Shown piece after piece: positions 1 through 8,242 of a DNA stretch of 64,000 nt. This DNA is from Anabaena azotica FACHB-119 (lineage in GTDB: Bacteria > Cyanobacteriota > Cyanobacteriia > Cyanobacteriales > Nostocaceae): NCBI RefSeq assembly GCF_014697625.1, contig NZ_JACJSG010000039.1:22980-86979 (forward strand), given 5' to 3'. The position numbers and the translations under genes were made by a program. Under the pieces are notes generated by a model. It ran no database searches and was not told where the DNA came from. It saw only the letters and a list, made by a program, of their open reading frames with translations. Position 1 is the first letter of the stretch. Every line of letters begins with the position of its first letter.

Positions 1-1
1 C

Positions 2-76
2 TACCAAGAAGCACGAGCTAAAGCCGAACAGGCTAGGCAAATATTGGATCAAGCTCTAAAATCACCAGATAAATAA
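2..76 (+). CDS. C-terminal end of an unidentified protein (cut by the window edge)
   Basis: An open frame enters from the left edge and ends at TAA after 24 codons. The visible tail is rich in Ala, Gln, Lys and Glu (it contains QEARAKAEQARQILDQALK), looks helical and ends in SPDK. It is too short to assign to a family. A tRNA gene on the other strand follows after about 200 bases of AT-rich DNA. Confidence 0.55.
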   Translation, partial: YQEARAKAEQARQILDQALKSPDK

Positions 77-276
77 TTTACTGTGCTTCCAAAGACCAGT
101 TTTGTGCGTTTTTACTTGGGAATGCGAAATTAGTATTCACCAAAAAACCCTATTATATTCACTTGAAGAAATTCATGGGCGATAATAACAATAACATTTG
201 TATCTTATCACTATCCCTTCTCTATAAGTGGATGATAATTATCTTGAATTATAGGGTAATTTTATTTCGTAATTAA

Positions 277-348
277 CTGGGGCGCTAGGATTCGAACCTA
301 GGGATGTCGGGACCAAAACCCGATGCCTTACCGCTTGGCGACGCCCCA
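277..348 (-). tRNA. tRNA-Gln (anticodon UUG)
   Basis: Read on the minus strand this folds as a full cloverleaf: acceptor stem TGGGGCG/CGCCCCA, D arm GCCAAGCGGTAAGGC, anticodon stem TCGGG/CCCGA around loop TTTTGGT (anticodon TTG), and T arm CTAGG-TTCGAAT-CCTAG. The discriminator base is G, as in bacterial glutamine tRNAs. CCA is not encoded. Confidence 0.95.
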
Positions 349-429
349 AAGCTTTCGACTCTATTAATATAACAGGCTGTATATGGGTAATGTCAAGTGT
401 TTTGAAAAAAAAATTCTGGAATTGAGGGG

Positions 430-465
430 GAGGTGACAGGTGACAGGTGACAGGTGACAGTTGAC
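430..465. repeat. Short tandem heptamer repeat (GTGACAG)n
   Basis: About four to five head-to-tail copies of GTGACAG, ending in a TTGACA variant. It is the same class of short tandem repeat seen in many spacers of this window. The rest of 466-593 is pyrimidine-rich low-complexity sequence with a copy of the CCTCCTGGGAGGGG motif that also recurs near 20.6, 21.2 and 60.9 kb. No gene is visible in 349-729. Confidence 0.8.
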
Positions 466-593
466 ATTTGTTCTCCCCTGCTCCCCCTGCTACTGTGACT
501 TCCTCATCTCCCTCATCTCCCTTTTCCCCTCCTGGGAGGGGCTAGGGGTGGGTTTCTCCCTTATTTCCTCCATTCACCACTCCCTTTTTAAAC

Positions 594-728
594 AGGACTT
601 ACGCACCAAGGTTATCTGTTGAGACAGGGTGTAGGGGGGTAAGGGTGTAAGGGTGTAAGGGTTTTAAAGATTTACACCCCTACACCCTTGCCCAAACCCT
701 TGATTTTTCGTTTTTATGCGTAAGTCCT
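594..728. repeat. Miniature inverted-repeat element with AGGACTTACGCA ends
   Basis: The two ends are inverted copies (AGGACTTACGCA at the left, TGCGTAAGTCCT at the right). The interior is an imperfect hairpin of GTAAGGGT and ACACCCCT repeats. A copy lacking one end lies at 36838-36966, and single AGGACTTACGCA ends also close the repeats at 31.5 and 55.4 kb. The right end stops two bases before the stop codon of the kinase-like gene. Confidence 0.75.
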
Positions 729-729
729 A

Positions 730-1434
730 TTAAAGTAACCAGAACTGAATTAGTGCATAGGCGATCGCAGCACTACCTAAAGGAACGGTCAAGTTATCCA
801 CGCCTAAGAAAGAAACAGCTTCTAAGCTAGTGGCGACGACAGCAACTGCTAGGGATACTGTCCAGGTTTGCCAAACGTTGCCTATTACGCCAAGTAAAAT
901 TAAACTACACACCAGATAACTTGCCGCAGCCATCGTTAAGGAGCCTTCCCAGCTTTTTTGCGAACCTAGCAGCGTATACTTATGTTTACCAAAGCGCTGT
1001 CCAATCAAGGCTGCTAATCCATCGCCCCAGGCCATTACCATCATACCGATCGCTGCATACTGGGGCTGTTGTATGTGCCAAAACCAAGCAACTAAAACGC
1101 CGACACTGACAGCATAAAAGAATGTGCCTAAGCTTTGTCGTCCTACGCTATTGATACCGGGGAGAATAGGCAAGATATAGGATAACAGAGTGACTATACT
1201 GGCAATAATGGAAGCGCCAATACCCACGCGGGCAGGAATATCTAACCACCAAGCCAGTAGAATAACATGACCTGCGCCGATATGGACTATTTTCCGCAAG
1301 ATTTCCGAGTCGCTGGTAGCAAAGCGATTTACTAATCCAGCGATCGCTAGAATGAAAAATACCCAAGCTGCAACAATGGTAATTTGCAGCCACAAAGGCG
1401 GATTTGAGGTTAATTCAGGGACTAGAGTTAACAA
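730..1434 (-). CDS. Phytol/dolichol kinase-like integral membrane protein
   Basis: A 234-residue, mostly hydrophobic protein with about six or seven membrane spans. It carries the signature of the CTP-dependent polyprenol kinase family: LRKIVHIGAGH near residue 46, and WGDGLAALIGQRFGKHKY followed by GSQKSWEGS around 135-165. Cyanobacterial and plant relatives (VTE5, VTE6) phosphorylate phytol or phytyl phosphate to recycle chlorophyll side chains into tocopherol and new chlorophyll. Phytol or phytyl phosphate is therefore the likely substrate, but the sequence alone does not separate these from other polyprenols. The gene is divergent from yidD, with about 60 bp between starts, so the two promoters share that spacer. 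Confidence 0.8.
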   Translation of the reverse strand: MLTLVPELTSNPPLWLQITIVAAWVFFILAIAGLVNRFATSDSEILRKIVHIGAGHVILLAWWLDIPARVGIGASIIASIVTLLSYILPILPGINSVGRQSLGTFFYAVSVGVLVAWFWHIQQPQYAAIGMMVMAWGDGLAALIGQRFGKHKYTLLGSQKSWEGSLTMAAASYLVCSLILLGVIGNVWQTWTVSLAVAVVATSLEAVSFLGVDNLTVPLGSAAIAYALIQFWLL

Positions 1435-1495
1435 AGATAATACAAGATAGACAGTTTTGACCTTTCTTACAATTTATAAGATTTGGGTGACGCTC

Positions 1496-1741
1496 ATGAA
1501 GCAAATATTTATTTGGTTAATTAAGGGATACAGAATGTTTATTTCACCACTGTTTCCCCCAACTTGTCGCTTTCAACCCACTTGTTCAATGTACGCCATC
1601 CAAGCTATTGAAAGATTTGGCGCTTTCCGTGGTGGCTGGATGGCTATTCGCCGCATTTTGCGCTGTCATCCCTTCCATCCAGGCGGTTATGATCCTGTAC
1701 CGGAAGTTGGCGATCGCTGTTGTCATCATGAGGACAGTTGA
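1496..1741 (+). CDS. yidD: Membrane protein insertion efficiency factor YidD
   Basis: An 81-residue protein with the full YidD pattern: an amphipathic N-terminus (LIKGYRMFISP), then the cysteine-rich core PPTCRFQPTCSMYAIQAI, and RGGWMAIRRILRCHPFHPGG near the end. YidD is a small peripheral membrane protein thought to help YidC insert proteins into the membrane. I chose the ATG at 1496 because homologues begin just ahead of the amphipathic helix; the frame is open back to 1457, but that extension is not family-like. Usual partners rpmH, rnpA and yidC are not beside it here. The last codons run directly into a GACAGTT heptamer array, so the extreme C-terminus (HHEDS) may be repeat-derived. Confidence 0.92.
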   Translation: MKQIFIWLIKGYRMFISPLFPPTCRFQPTCSMYAIQAIERFGAFRGGWMAIRRILRCHPFHPGGYDPVPEVGDRCCHHEDS

Positions 1742-1811
1742 CAGTTGACAGTTGACAGTTGACAGTGGAAATAAGCTGATAACTGATAACTGATAACTGA
1801 TAACTGATAAC
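1734..1811. repeat. Heptamer arrays (GACAGTT)n and (TGATAAC)n
   Basis: About four copies of GACAGTT, a short spacer, then about five copies of TGATAAC, ending in CTGTCAACTG. The array fills the whole gap between two convergent genes. The same two heptamers recur near 12.1, 14.6, 20.3, 21.3, 30.0, 41.3 and 52.7 kb. Confidence 0.9.
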
Positions 1812-1813
1812 TG

Positions 1814-2662
1814 TCAACTGTTAGCACGACGCACGAAGGGCAAAAGGTCTTCTAGGATTGTTTTGTGGTAGTGTTCTTGGGGGTAGTGACCGACGTTATT
1901 GAGTTTGATTAATTCGGCATTGGGGACGGTATCGGCAAACTTTTGGGCTACTTCTACAGGCAACCAAGGGTCAATCATGCCCCATTGAATTAAAATTGGT
2001 TGTTGCCATTGTTGAAAACCTGACTCAATTTCTGTCATGGCTGCGGGGAGTTGCAAATTGCGAATTGTGGCTAAAAGCGCCCTTCCTACAGCAGAGGTTT
2101 TCAAGAAGGGTTGACGATAAATATCTAGGTCTTTATCTTCGATACGGTAACGACTACCACCTTCTAAAGTGCGATCGATTAATAATGGGTCTTGTGTCAT
2201 CATGTCACCAACGAATGGTAAACCCATTTGTTGCAGTTTCCACGGTAATTTAGCAGCCGTGGAGATGGGCGCATTTAAAATGGCTATGTTGGCAATTTGT
2301 TCGGGGTATTTTAGGGCGTATTGTAGACCGACAGACCCAAGAAACCCCTGTACAACCAGAGAAAAACGTTCAAGTTCTAAAGCTTGAATAAACTGGGCTA
2401 ATGCTGTGATGTATGCTTGGGTGGTGTAGGCAAAGTCTTGTTTTTCCGGCTTGGCTGAAAAGCCCGAACCGATCCAATCTGGTGCGATCGCTCTTGTTCC
2501 CTGGCTACCTAATGCTGGTAGAATATTGCGCCAAATGTAACTTTGTGACGGTATGCCATGCAGTAACAATACAGGCAATAAGTCAGTCCTACCAATGGGT
2601 GCAGATTCCCGATAAAACCACTCTAAAGAATTTATTGTTATTTTATTTTCTGTTATTGACAC
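1814..2662 (-). CDS. Alpha/beta-hydrolase fold protein, haloalkane dehalogenase-like, atypical nucleophile elbow
   Basis: A 282-residue protein with an alpha/beta-hydrolase layout: oxyanion motif LLLHGIPSQSYIWR (33-45), PDWIGSGFSAKP (61-72), a nucleophile-elbow region around 104-112, and a C-terminal NNVGHYPQEH carrying the expected histidine. It most resembles the haloalkane dehalogenase/epoxide hydrolase branch. In that branch the elbow reads VVQDWGG; here it is VVQGFLGS, so the position of the nucleophilic Asp or Ser (residue 106) is Gly. S110 lies nearby but outside the elbow turn. The protein may therefore be catalytically unusual or non-hydrolytic. No signal peptide is visible. It converges with yidD and lies downstream of the FAD oxidase gene on the same strand, separated by a repeat array. 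Confidence 0.75.
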   Translation of the reverse strand: MSITENKITINSLEWFYRESAPIGRTDLLPVLLLHGIPSQSYIWRNILPALGSQGTRAIAPDWIGSGFSAKPEKQDFAYTTQAYITALAQFIQALELERFSLVVQGFLGSVGLQYALKYPEQIANIAILNAPISTAAKLPWKLQQMGLPFVGDMMTQDPLLIDRTLEGGSRYRIEDKDLDIYRQPFLKTSAVGRALLATIRNLQLPAAMTEIESGFQQWQQPILIQWGMIDPWLPVEVAQKFADTVPNAELIKLNNVGHYPQEHYHKTILEDLLPFVRRANS

Positions 2663-2684
2663 GATTTTTCCTAATTGTCATTGG

Positions 2685-2795
2685 TCATTTGTCAACAGTC
2701 CATAGTCAACAGTCCATAGTCAACAGTCCACAGTCCATAGTCATTCGTTTTTCTCCACCATCTCCCCCCAGTCCCCAGTCCCCATTCCCCAGTCC
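2685..2795. repeat. Low-complexity heptamer and pyrimidine-rich repeat
   Basis: Copies of AGTCAACAGTCCAT followed by CCCCAGTCCCCAGTCC-type pyrimidine runs. It fills the gap between the hydrolase-like and FAD oxidase genes and gives no sign of a gene. Confidence 0.75.
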
Positions 2796-3878
2796 CTATT
2801 TAAAAATCTTCTCACGAATTGCCTGAGCAGTTGCGGGTGCGAGTAAAACGCCGTTGCGATAATGTCCTGTTGCTAACAGGACGTTACTAAACCCTGGTAA
2901 TTCCTCAATTATTGGTGCGGGGCGACCTTCAGGGCGAGGGCGTAAGCCTGACCAAGTACGGAGAATTTCGGCTGTGGCTAATTCTGGACAGAAGGAAATT
3001 GCTTGTTGTCTGACTGATGCTAGTAATTCTTGATTAGGGGGAATTTCATTACCGTCTGTGGGAAATTCTACTGTTGCACCTATCCAATAGTCTCCCGCAC
3101 CTACTGGGACGATATGCACGTCGTTACCTGTAATTGCTGGTTGAAAGTCGGGATTTCCTAATGGATGTCCTAAGCGCACTTGTAAAGCTTGTCCCAGGAC
3201 AGGGCGAATATCTACTGTTTGGTTGAGTTGTGCTGTGATGGGTGTAGAACCTAACCCTGCCGATATGATAATCCAGTCGGCGCTGATTTTTCCCTCTGTC
3301 GTTTCCACGGTTGTACATTTGTTACCTTCTATAGTGGTAACACCTAACACAGTTACGCCGAATTTAAACGTTACCCCATTGTGTTGGGAAGCCTCAATTA
3401 AGGCTAATGTTAAGGCGGTGGGGTCTAGTTGCCGGTCTTGTGGAGAGTAGACTGCGCCTGTAATTTGCGGATTATTGACTTGGGGACAGATATGTTTAAG
3501 CTTGGTGGTATCCCAAATTTCTAATTGCCAACCTTGAGAGTGACGAATGGCTGCTAATTTTTCCCAGTCTTGGGTGTTTTCTCCCTCCAAGCACAGACTG
3601 AGAATGCCTTGACGGTTGAAAGGGATTTTACGTCCTGTGATGGCTTCGAGTTCAGGAATCAAGGTTTCATAGCGTTGAATGCTTGTTTGCCGCATCTGCC
3701 AAGCTTTGCCCTTGACTTTTTGGCTGATGATGCCTACTAAAACACCCAGCGCTGCGCCTGTGGAAGCCTGCGCGGGTGGTTGTTTATCAAAAACGGTGAT
3801 TTTGAGTCCAGGTACTTGGCACAGTTCATAGGCGATCGCCGCCCCAACTACGCCACAACCGATGATCGCTACGTTCAT
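2796..3878 (-). CDS. FAD-dependent amino-acid oxidase (glycine oxidase ThiO / DAO family)
   Basis: A 360-residue flavoprotein. The N-terminus holds the FAD-binding Rossmann motif AIIGCGVVGAAIAYEL (4-19), followed by the acidic end of the second strand (FDKQPP). The C-terminus has GLRPRPEGRPAPIIEE and TGHYRNGVLLAPATA, the pattern of the ThiO/glycine oxidase branch of D-amino-acid oxidases. Such enzymes oxidise glycine or other small amines to the imine with oxygen; ThiO feeds thiazole synthesis for thiamine. No thiG or thiS lies nearby and many cyanobacteria have a ThiO-ThiG fusion elsewhere, so a thiamine role is not certain. The length is normal for the family. Confidence 0.8.
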   Translation of the reverse strand: MNVAIIGCGVVGAAIAYELCQVPGLKITVFDKQPPAQASTGAALGVLVGIISQKVKGKAWQMRQTSIQRYETLIPELEAITGRKIPFNRQGILSLCLEGENTQDWEKLAAIRHSQGWQLEIWDTTKLKHICPQVNNPQITGAVYSPQDRQLDPTALTLALIEASQHNGVTFKFGVTVLGVTTIEGNKCTTVETTEGKISADWIIISAGLGSTPITAQLNQTVDIRPVLGQALQVRLGHPLGNPDFQPAITGNDVHIVPVGAGDYWIGATVEFPTDGNEIPPNQELLASVRQQAISFCPELATAEILRTWSGLRPRPEGRPAPIIEELPGFSNVLLATGHYRNGVLLAPATAQAIREKIFK

Positions 3879-4008
3879 GTGTGTTGCTTGTGAAGAGAGT
3901 AGGGGGAGTGGGAAACAAGAGGGTAAAAGGTGAAAGGTGAAGGGGGAAAGGGAAAAGCCTTTACCCTTTACCCTTTACCCTTTATCCTCATCTCCTATTC
4001 TCTCCTGT

Positions 4009-4476
4009 CTAACCCGCTTCTGACTGGCTGCTGGTGTCAGGTAGCAGTTGTAGGAACTTATCAATATCTGCAAATGCAGCTTGATAGTTATTCAAGGCAA
4101 GTTGAGAATTACCAGCACTAGCGGCCTGATCGATTTTTACCAAATGGTTCAGCAAATCTTTAGTGATTTGCCGGGCTGTGGGTTGGTCTTTGGGTAGGAG
4201 GTTGGGTGTGATATATGTCATGGTTAACCTTGCTTCCGCAATGGGGCCATGAATAAAATTACCTACATTGATCCATTCTTTTGTTTGGATCAGTTTTTTC
4301 AGTTCGTCCGCGCGATCGCGCACAGCCTGAATATCTGGTGCGTATCCTTGAATTCTTTCAAGTTGTGCAGTTGTGTAGGTTGGGGGTGCAGATGCGGTAG
4401 TAGGGCTACCACAACTAATGAGGAAAGTTGCTAATAATACCAGTATTAATGAGAAAATTGAGCGTTGACGCGCCAT
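4009..4476 (-). CDS. psbQ: Photosystem II lipoprotein CyanoQ (PsbQ homologue)
   Basis: A 155-residue protein starting MARQRS, chosen because this gives a normal lipoprotein signal (hydrophobic stretch, then lipobox LISC followed by GSP). The mature part is a four-helix PsbQ fold with recognisable blocks YTTAQLERIQGYAPDIQ, WINVGNFIHGP and LLPKDQPTARQITKDLLNHL. CyanoQ is attached by lipid to the lumenal side of photosystem II, where it stabilises the oxygen-evolving complex together with PsbO, PsbU and PsbV. The frame is open 12 codons further upstream, but that extension would bury the signal peptide. It lies alone, with a purine/pyrimidine repeat downstream. Confidence 0.9.
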   Translation of the reverse strand: MARQRSIFSLILVLLATFLISCGSPTTASAPPTYTTAQLERIQGYAPDIQAVRDRADELKKLIQTKEWINVGNFIHGPIAEARLTMTYITPNLLPKDQPTARQITKDLLNHLVKIDQAASAGNSQLALNNYQAAFADIDKFLQLLPDTSSQSEAG

Positions 4477-4844
4477 ACACTGAAATTGGTTGGTTTCGTT
4501 TTGCCTATTCACAGTGTAATTTTAGATCGCAACGGTAATTTATCGTTCCCACTAGGAAATGATTTTGTGAAAAATTTTTAGATATGCTGAGTTGGTATTT
4601 CCTGCTGAGGATGCAGTCACAGCTTTTTTTGAGTATAATTACCCAATATGATTTAATATACTGTTTCCAGTGAAAACGAACAGTTGTTACTGAATATACC
4701 TCATCCTCATTATGAGGAAAGCATGATATTGAGTTGCTAAATTTCTGGAGTATTGATAAGCTAAAACACCAATATGATAAGCCTTCTGGCGGTTTTTTGT
4801 TGTTACCTTCACCTACACTGACAAAATAAGGGAGTGTTTTTTTA
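4477..4844. other. Gene-free spacer upstream of psbQ
   Basis: A spacer of about 370 bp between divergent genes, AT-rich and without the usual repeats. It must hold the psbQ promoter and that of the small conserved gene at 4845, but no promoter or operator motif stands out. An AAGGGAG ribosome-binding site lies just before the GTG start at 4845. Confidence 0.5.
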
Positions 4845-5273
4845 GTGAACGCATCTGAACAAGCAACCAACCTTGAACTCGCCAGCAAGATTGCTACAGC
4901 AGTAAATTTATTTAAGTTTGAGTTTCCTGATGCTAAATCAGATTTGAAACCTTGGAATAATGATCCAGAAACTAGGGAGTTAGTTGATCCTGATTCTATT
5001 GATATTGGTTTTCATTTCCCTGGTGTCAGCAAATCTTGGCGTAGTCGCAGCGTGTTAATTCAAATCCGATTTTACCAAGATCCGGTGACAAAATTGCGTC
5101 GAGCGATCGGTTTGGAGGTGGCTGGTTTTGACCATCGTGGTGAGGTGTGGCGACTGTCTACTGTGGAAAATTGGAGTTTTGTCGGTGAGTCTGTACCTTC
5201 TCCTCAAATTGGTAATCAGCTTAAACAAGTTTGTCGGCACATTTTAGAGGTGTTTAATCAACCTGGAGATTAG
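4845..5273 (+). CDS. Conserved hypothetical protein of unknown function
   Basis: A 142-residue soluble protein beginning at GTG, preceded by AAGGGAG at suitable spacing. It has no signal peptide or membrane span. The sequence alternates polar and aromatic residues (DPDSIDIGFHFPGVSKSWRS, then an IQIRFYQDP strand) and ends CRHILEVFNQPGD, suggesting a small alpha+beta fold. I do not recognise a family with certainty; it resembles short proteins that look cyanobacterium-specific. The next gene in the same direction starts 73 bp downstream, which would allow co-transcription but does not prove it. Confidence 0.7.
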   Translation: MNASEQATNLELASKIATAVNLFKFEFPDAKSDLKPWNNDPETRELVDPDSIDIGFHFPGVSKSWRSRSVLIQIRFYQDPVTKLRRAIGLEVAGFDHRGEVWRLSTVENWSFVGESVPSPQIGNQLKQVCRHILEVFNQPGD

Positions 5274-5346
5274 CTGGATAATTCTGTCATGGGTTAGGCT
5301 AAAACTAAAGCGTCCTGAAATTTCAGTCGGAAATTTTAAATTATTT

Positions 5347-5991
5347 ATGACTGCTGTATCCCCTGTTGTTAAACCTATTAGTCAAATGCGTCTAGCGCCT
5401 GGTAGTAGAGTAACTATTGAGGGCGTAAGTTGGGATGAGTTTGAGTCTATTTTGCAAGAATTGGGAGAAAAGCGATCGCTACGGGTGGCTTACAGTAATT
5501 CTACGTTAGAAATCATGGTTCCCTTACCTGAACATGAAAAGCCGAAAGATATAATTTCTGATATTGTCAAAATCTTACTCAAAAAAACAGGCAGAAAATA
5601 CGAACCTTTTGGTTCAACGACATTTAAGCAAGAAAATATCGCCGGGGTAGAACCGGATGCTTGCTTTTATATCCAAAACTATCAGAGAATGATTGGTCGG
5701 CGGAGAATACAAGCGGGTGATCCTCCCCCAGATTTGGCGATTGAAATAGATGTAACATCTCAAACAACTCTTGATGCTTATGTGGCGATCGCCACTCCCG
5801 AACTCTGGGTTTATAATGACAAGCTGACTATCTATTTATTCCATGATGGATTTTACATTAAATCAGATAATAGTCCCACATTTCCCAATATTCCACTCCT
5901 AGAGATTATTCCCAATACTATAGACCGAGCTTGGCAAGTTGGCACTGTGCAAGCGTTGGAGGAGTTGGAAACGCTATTAACTACTTACTAA
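5347..5991 (+). CDS. Uma2-family (DUF820) putative endonuclease
   Basis: A 214-residue protein with the Uma2/DUF820 layout: N-terminal LEIMVPLPEHEKPKD near residue 57, the acidic core GVEPDACFYIQN near 98, and PDLAIEIDVTSQTT followed by YVAIATPELWVYND in the second half. The fold belongs to the PD-(D/E)xK nuclease superfamily; the Asp in EPDA and the Glu in AIEID are the expected metal-binding acids. These genes occur in tens of copies in filamentous cyanobacteria and their biological role is unknown. It converges with the next gene and overlaps its stop by a few bases. Confidence 0.85.
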   Translation: MTAVSPVVKPISQMRLAPGSRVTIEGVSWDEFESILQELGEKRSLRVAYSNSTLEIMVPLPEHEKPKDIISDIVKILLKKTGRKYEPFGSTTFKQENIAGVEPDACFYIQNYQRMIGRRRIQAGDPPPDLAIEIDVTSQTTLDAYVAIATPELWVYNDKLTIYLFHDGFYIKSDNSPTFPNIPLLEIIPNTIDRAWQVGTVQALEELETLLTTY

Positions 5992-6392
5992 TTTGACTTA
6001 TTCTGAAACTGCAAATATTCTAGCATTAGCAACCGCAAGTAATCTAGCATTCTAATATAACTCTTCATCTGCTCATACTTGCCATTGTTATCAAAAAAAA
6101 ATCTCGCAATCTGGGGTATGTTTAAAACTTGCATTGATTTTAGTTGCTCAATTACCTGATTTTTATTAGCTACTTGACCTGTTTCTTGAATTTGATGGGC
6201 ATAGCCTCTAAAATTTACTGTTAATAGTTCCAGTTCTTCTATTAGGGAAAATTCTTCATCATTAGGAGGAAATTTACTTATTATTTCTTCTCGTTCATAG
6301 TAAGTATTTTGCTCAGTAATACTTAACTGTGATAGTAATTGAGTAATATTTTTTTGAGTCAGTTCTGATTCATTTAAAATTGCTTTAGTCAT
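5988..6392 (-). CDS. Hypothetical protein, second gene of a small pair
   Basis: A 134-residue acidic, Gln/Glu/Leu-rich, probably all-helical protein with no membrane span. I place the start at 6392 because this ATG lies inside ATGACTAA, overlapping the stop of the upstream gene, a typical translational-coupling junction; an ATG four codons earlier is possible. The family is not recognised. Together with the upstream gene it forms a compact two-gene unit resembling toxin-antitoxin or immunity pairs in size and overlap, but no such domain is identified. Confidence 0.65.
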   Translation of the reverse strand: MTKAILNESELTQKNITQLLSQLSITEQNTYYEREEIISKFPPNDEEFSLIEELELLTVNFRGYAHQIQETGQVANKNQVIEQLKSMQVLNIPQIARFFFDNNGKYEQMKSYIRMLDYLRLLMLEYLQFQNKSN

Positions 6393-6729
6393 CGTTAACT
6401 CCATAAGTAACTATCTTTTCATTACCATATTGGTCAGGTCTGACAATTAAATATTCATTGCCTTTACGGTATACTGCCGAAACATCTCCACGATATCCTA
6501 TTTTTGGGACTCTAGTAGCTCCTTTTTTATTAAAATTATGAGCTTTACGTAGATATTTTAATGGGTCAATATTTTTTCTAGCAGCGTGGTCTAGAATACT
6601 TTGAGAAACACTGATATAAGTGCCAGCATCCCACTCATTGATATATTTTTGAATTTCTGCCGCTTCTGCCAAGCTATAACCTTCTAAAAGTTGTATCAGA
6701 AAGGGATCAGAAGTTGGTTTTTCCTGCAT
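6385..6729 (-). CDS. Hypothetical protein, first gene of a small pair
   Basis: A 114-residue protein, helical in its first half (LAEAAEIQKYINEWDAGTY) and basic in the middle (KYLRKAHNFNKKGATRVPK). It ends in a strand-rich part, VYRKGNEYLIVRPDQYG. This C-terminal pattern is reminiscent of small ribonuclease-like or polymorphic-toxin tails, but I cannot assign a family. It overlaps the downstream gene by 8 bp and lies just downstream of the mnmA terminator hairpin, so it is probably transcribed separately from mnmA. Confidence 0.65.
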   Translation of the reverse strand: MQEKPTSDPFLIQLLEGYSLAEAAEIQKYINEWDAGTYISVSQSILDHAARKNIDPLKYLRKAHNFNKKGATRVPKIGYRGDVSAVYRKGNEYLIVRPDQYGNEKIVTYGVNDD

Positions 6730-6744
6730 ATTTGTCTAAACTGT

Positions 6745-6777
6745 CAAAAAAATACCCCTCAAAACAAGCGTGAGGGG
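6745..6777 (-). terminator. Rho-independent terminator of mnmA
   Basis: On the minus strand a CCCCTC...GAGGGG stem with a short loop is followed by a run of seven T. It starts about 30 bp after the mnmA stop codon, in the right orientation. Confidence 0.8.
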
Positions 6778-6809
6778 AAAAGGTGGACTAAGCCAAAATT
6801 ACGTTGATT

Positions 6810-7865
6810 TTAACTAAACTGGTCAATAATTCCGCCGCCTAGAACCTTATCGCCGTCATACCAGACCGCCGCTTGTCCGGGGGTGATGCTGAACTGGGGT
6901 TCATCAAATACTAAGCGGACGCGGGAGTTTTCCAGAGGAATGACTGTCACGGGTTCGGGTGCAGAACGATAGCGAATTTGCACGGCGGCGCGAATGGGGG
7001 TTGATGGTTGGGCGATGGAAACCCAATTGATGCGGCTAACTGTACATTCTGCTTGAGTTGCTTTGGTGCGATCGCCTACAACTACCTTATTATTAACTGC
7101 ATCCAAGGCAATCACATACAGTGGTTCAGCCGCCGCAATTCCCAAGCCTTTGCGTTGACCAATGGTGTAATGATGGACACCATCATGCTGTCCCAAAACT
7201 TTCCCTGTAGTATCGACGATATCGCCTTTTTTGGGGGTGATATACTTATCCAGAAAAGCCCGCATGGAACCGTTACTTTCAACTAAGCAGAGGTCTTGAC
7301 TTTCTGGCTTATCGGCGGTTTTCAGCCCATGTTCGGCGGCTATGCGACGGGTATCAGCCTTTTCCATTTCCCCTAGAGGAAATAGGGAGGCTGCAAGTAA
7401 ATCTTGAGTCAAATCGTACAGGAAATAGGATTGGTCTTTGTTGCGGTCAACAGCCCTTAATAATTGGTAACGTCCCGTTGCTTTGTCGTAGCTGATGCGG
7501 GCATAATGACCTGTGGCGATGCGATCGCACCCCAACTTTTCACGGGCATATTCTACCATAGGGCCGAACTTCACCGTTTTATTGCACTGAGAGCAAGGTA
7601 ACGGCGTAATCCCCGCACCATAACCAGTGACTAGATAATCGACAATATTAGTTTGAAACACATCCCGCATATCCACAACTTCATGGGGAATGCCCAACTG
7701 TTCACAAATATAAGCCGCGTCGATCATCCCTTCAGAACAACATTGACCTTTGCCTTTCATTAGCCAAAGAGTCAAACCAATTACTTCATAGCCCTGATGA
7801 TGGAGAATAGCGGCGGCTGTGGAACTGTCAACGCCACCAGAGAGACCGACGACAACTTTTTTCAT
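6810..7865 (-). CDS. mnmA: tRNA-specific 2-thiouridylase MnmA
   Basis: A 351-residue enzyme. Starting at the ATG at 7865 puts the PP-loop GLSGGVDSS at residues 7-15, as usual; the open frame continues 35 codons upstream without family-like sequence. The two catalytic cysteines are in place: C94 within PCSQCNKTVKFG and C193 within SQDLCLVE. ATGHYAR (118-123) and DQSYFLY (144-150) are also intact. MnmA adenylates U34 of the Lys, Glu and Gln tRNAs and inserts sulfur carried as a persulfide on a cysteine. The C-terminal domain (QIRYRSAP, PGQAAVWYDGD) is complete. It is followed by a strong terminator and has no obvious operon partner. Confidence 0.96.
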   Translation of the reverse strand: MKKVVVGLSGGVDSSTAAAILHHQGYEVIGLTLWLMKGKGQCCSEGMIDAAYICEQLGIPHEVVDMRDVFQTNIVDYLVTGYGAGITPLPCSQCNKTVKFGPMVEYAREKLGCDRIATGHYARISYDKATGRYQLLRAVDRNKDQSYFLYDLTQDLLAASLFPLGEMEKADTRRIAAEHGLKTADKPESQDLCLVESNGSMRAFLDKYITPKKGDIVDTTGKVLGQHDGVHHYTIGQRKGLGIAAAEPLYVIALDAVNNKVVVGDRTKATQAECTVSRINWVSIAQPSTPIRAAVQIRYRSAPEPVTVIPLENSRVRLVFDEPQFSITPGQAAVWYDGDKVLGGGIIDQFS

Positions 7866-8242
7866 AGTTCTGGATTTTGCACAAGATACCGCGAAGCGGA
7901 ATTTCCAAATAATAATTTTACTTTTTTCATTTAGCAGATAACCAAACTGTAGATTCTGGCTATTTCCCAACAGGATTTACACCAACTTCATCCAGCTTTA
8001 CTTTCTACCCACCTATTTAGTAAATTTTAACTGCTCAATTGTAGCACATATTCCTCAAAGCCTTATTAGTTAAGCATTTGGCTGGGAGTTTATCAAATTG
8101 GCAACCTAGCAAAAGAGTTAAAAGAGAATTATTATCGGCGTTGCTGATTGATAGGATAAATTTTGTTTCGTGCCTTGGTGCGATAATCTAGCTAAAGATA
8201 AACATTTCTTCCATTCAATCATCTATAAATTCTGTTCCTAGT
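7866..8242. other. Gene-free spacer between divergent genes
   Basis: About 380 bp between mnmA and the SPOR-like gene. It is AT-rich without heptamer arrays. No RNA gene, terminator or clear promoter could be recognised. Confidence 0.45.

Noticed and set aside
4505..4888. 127-codon minus-strand frame upstream of psbQ
   Set aside because: It overlaps the start of the GTG-initiated gene at 4845 and has no protein-like pattern.
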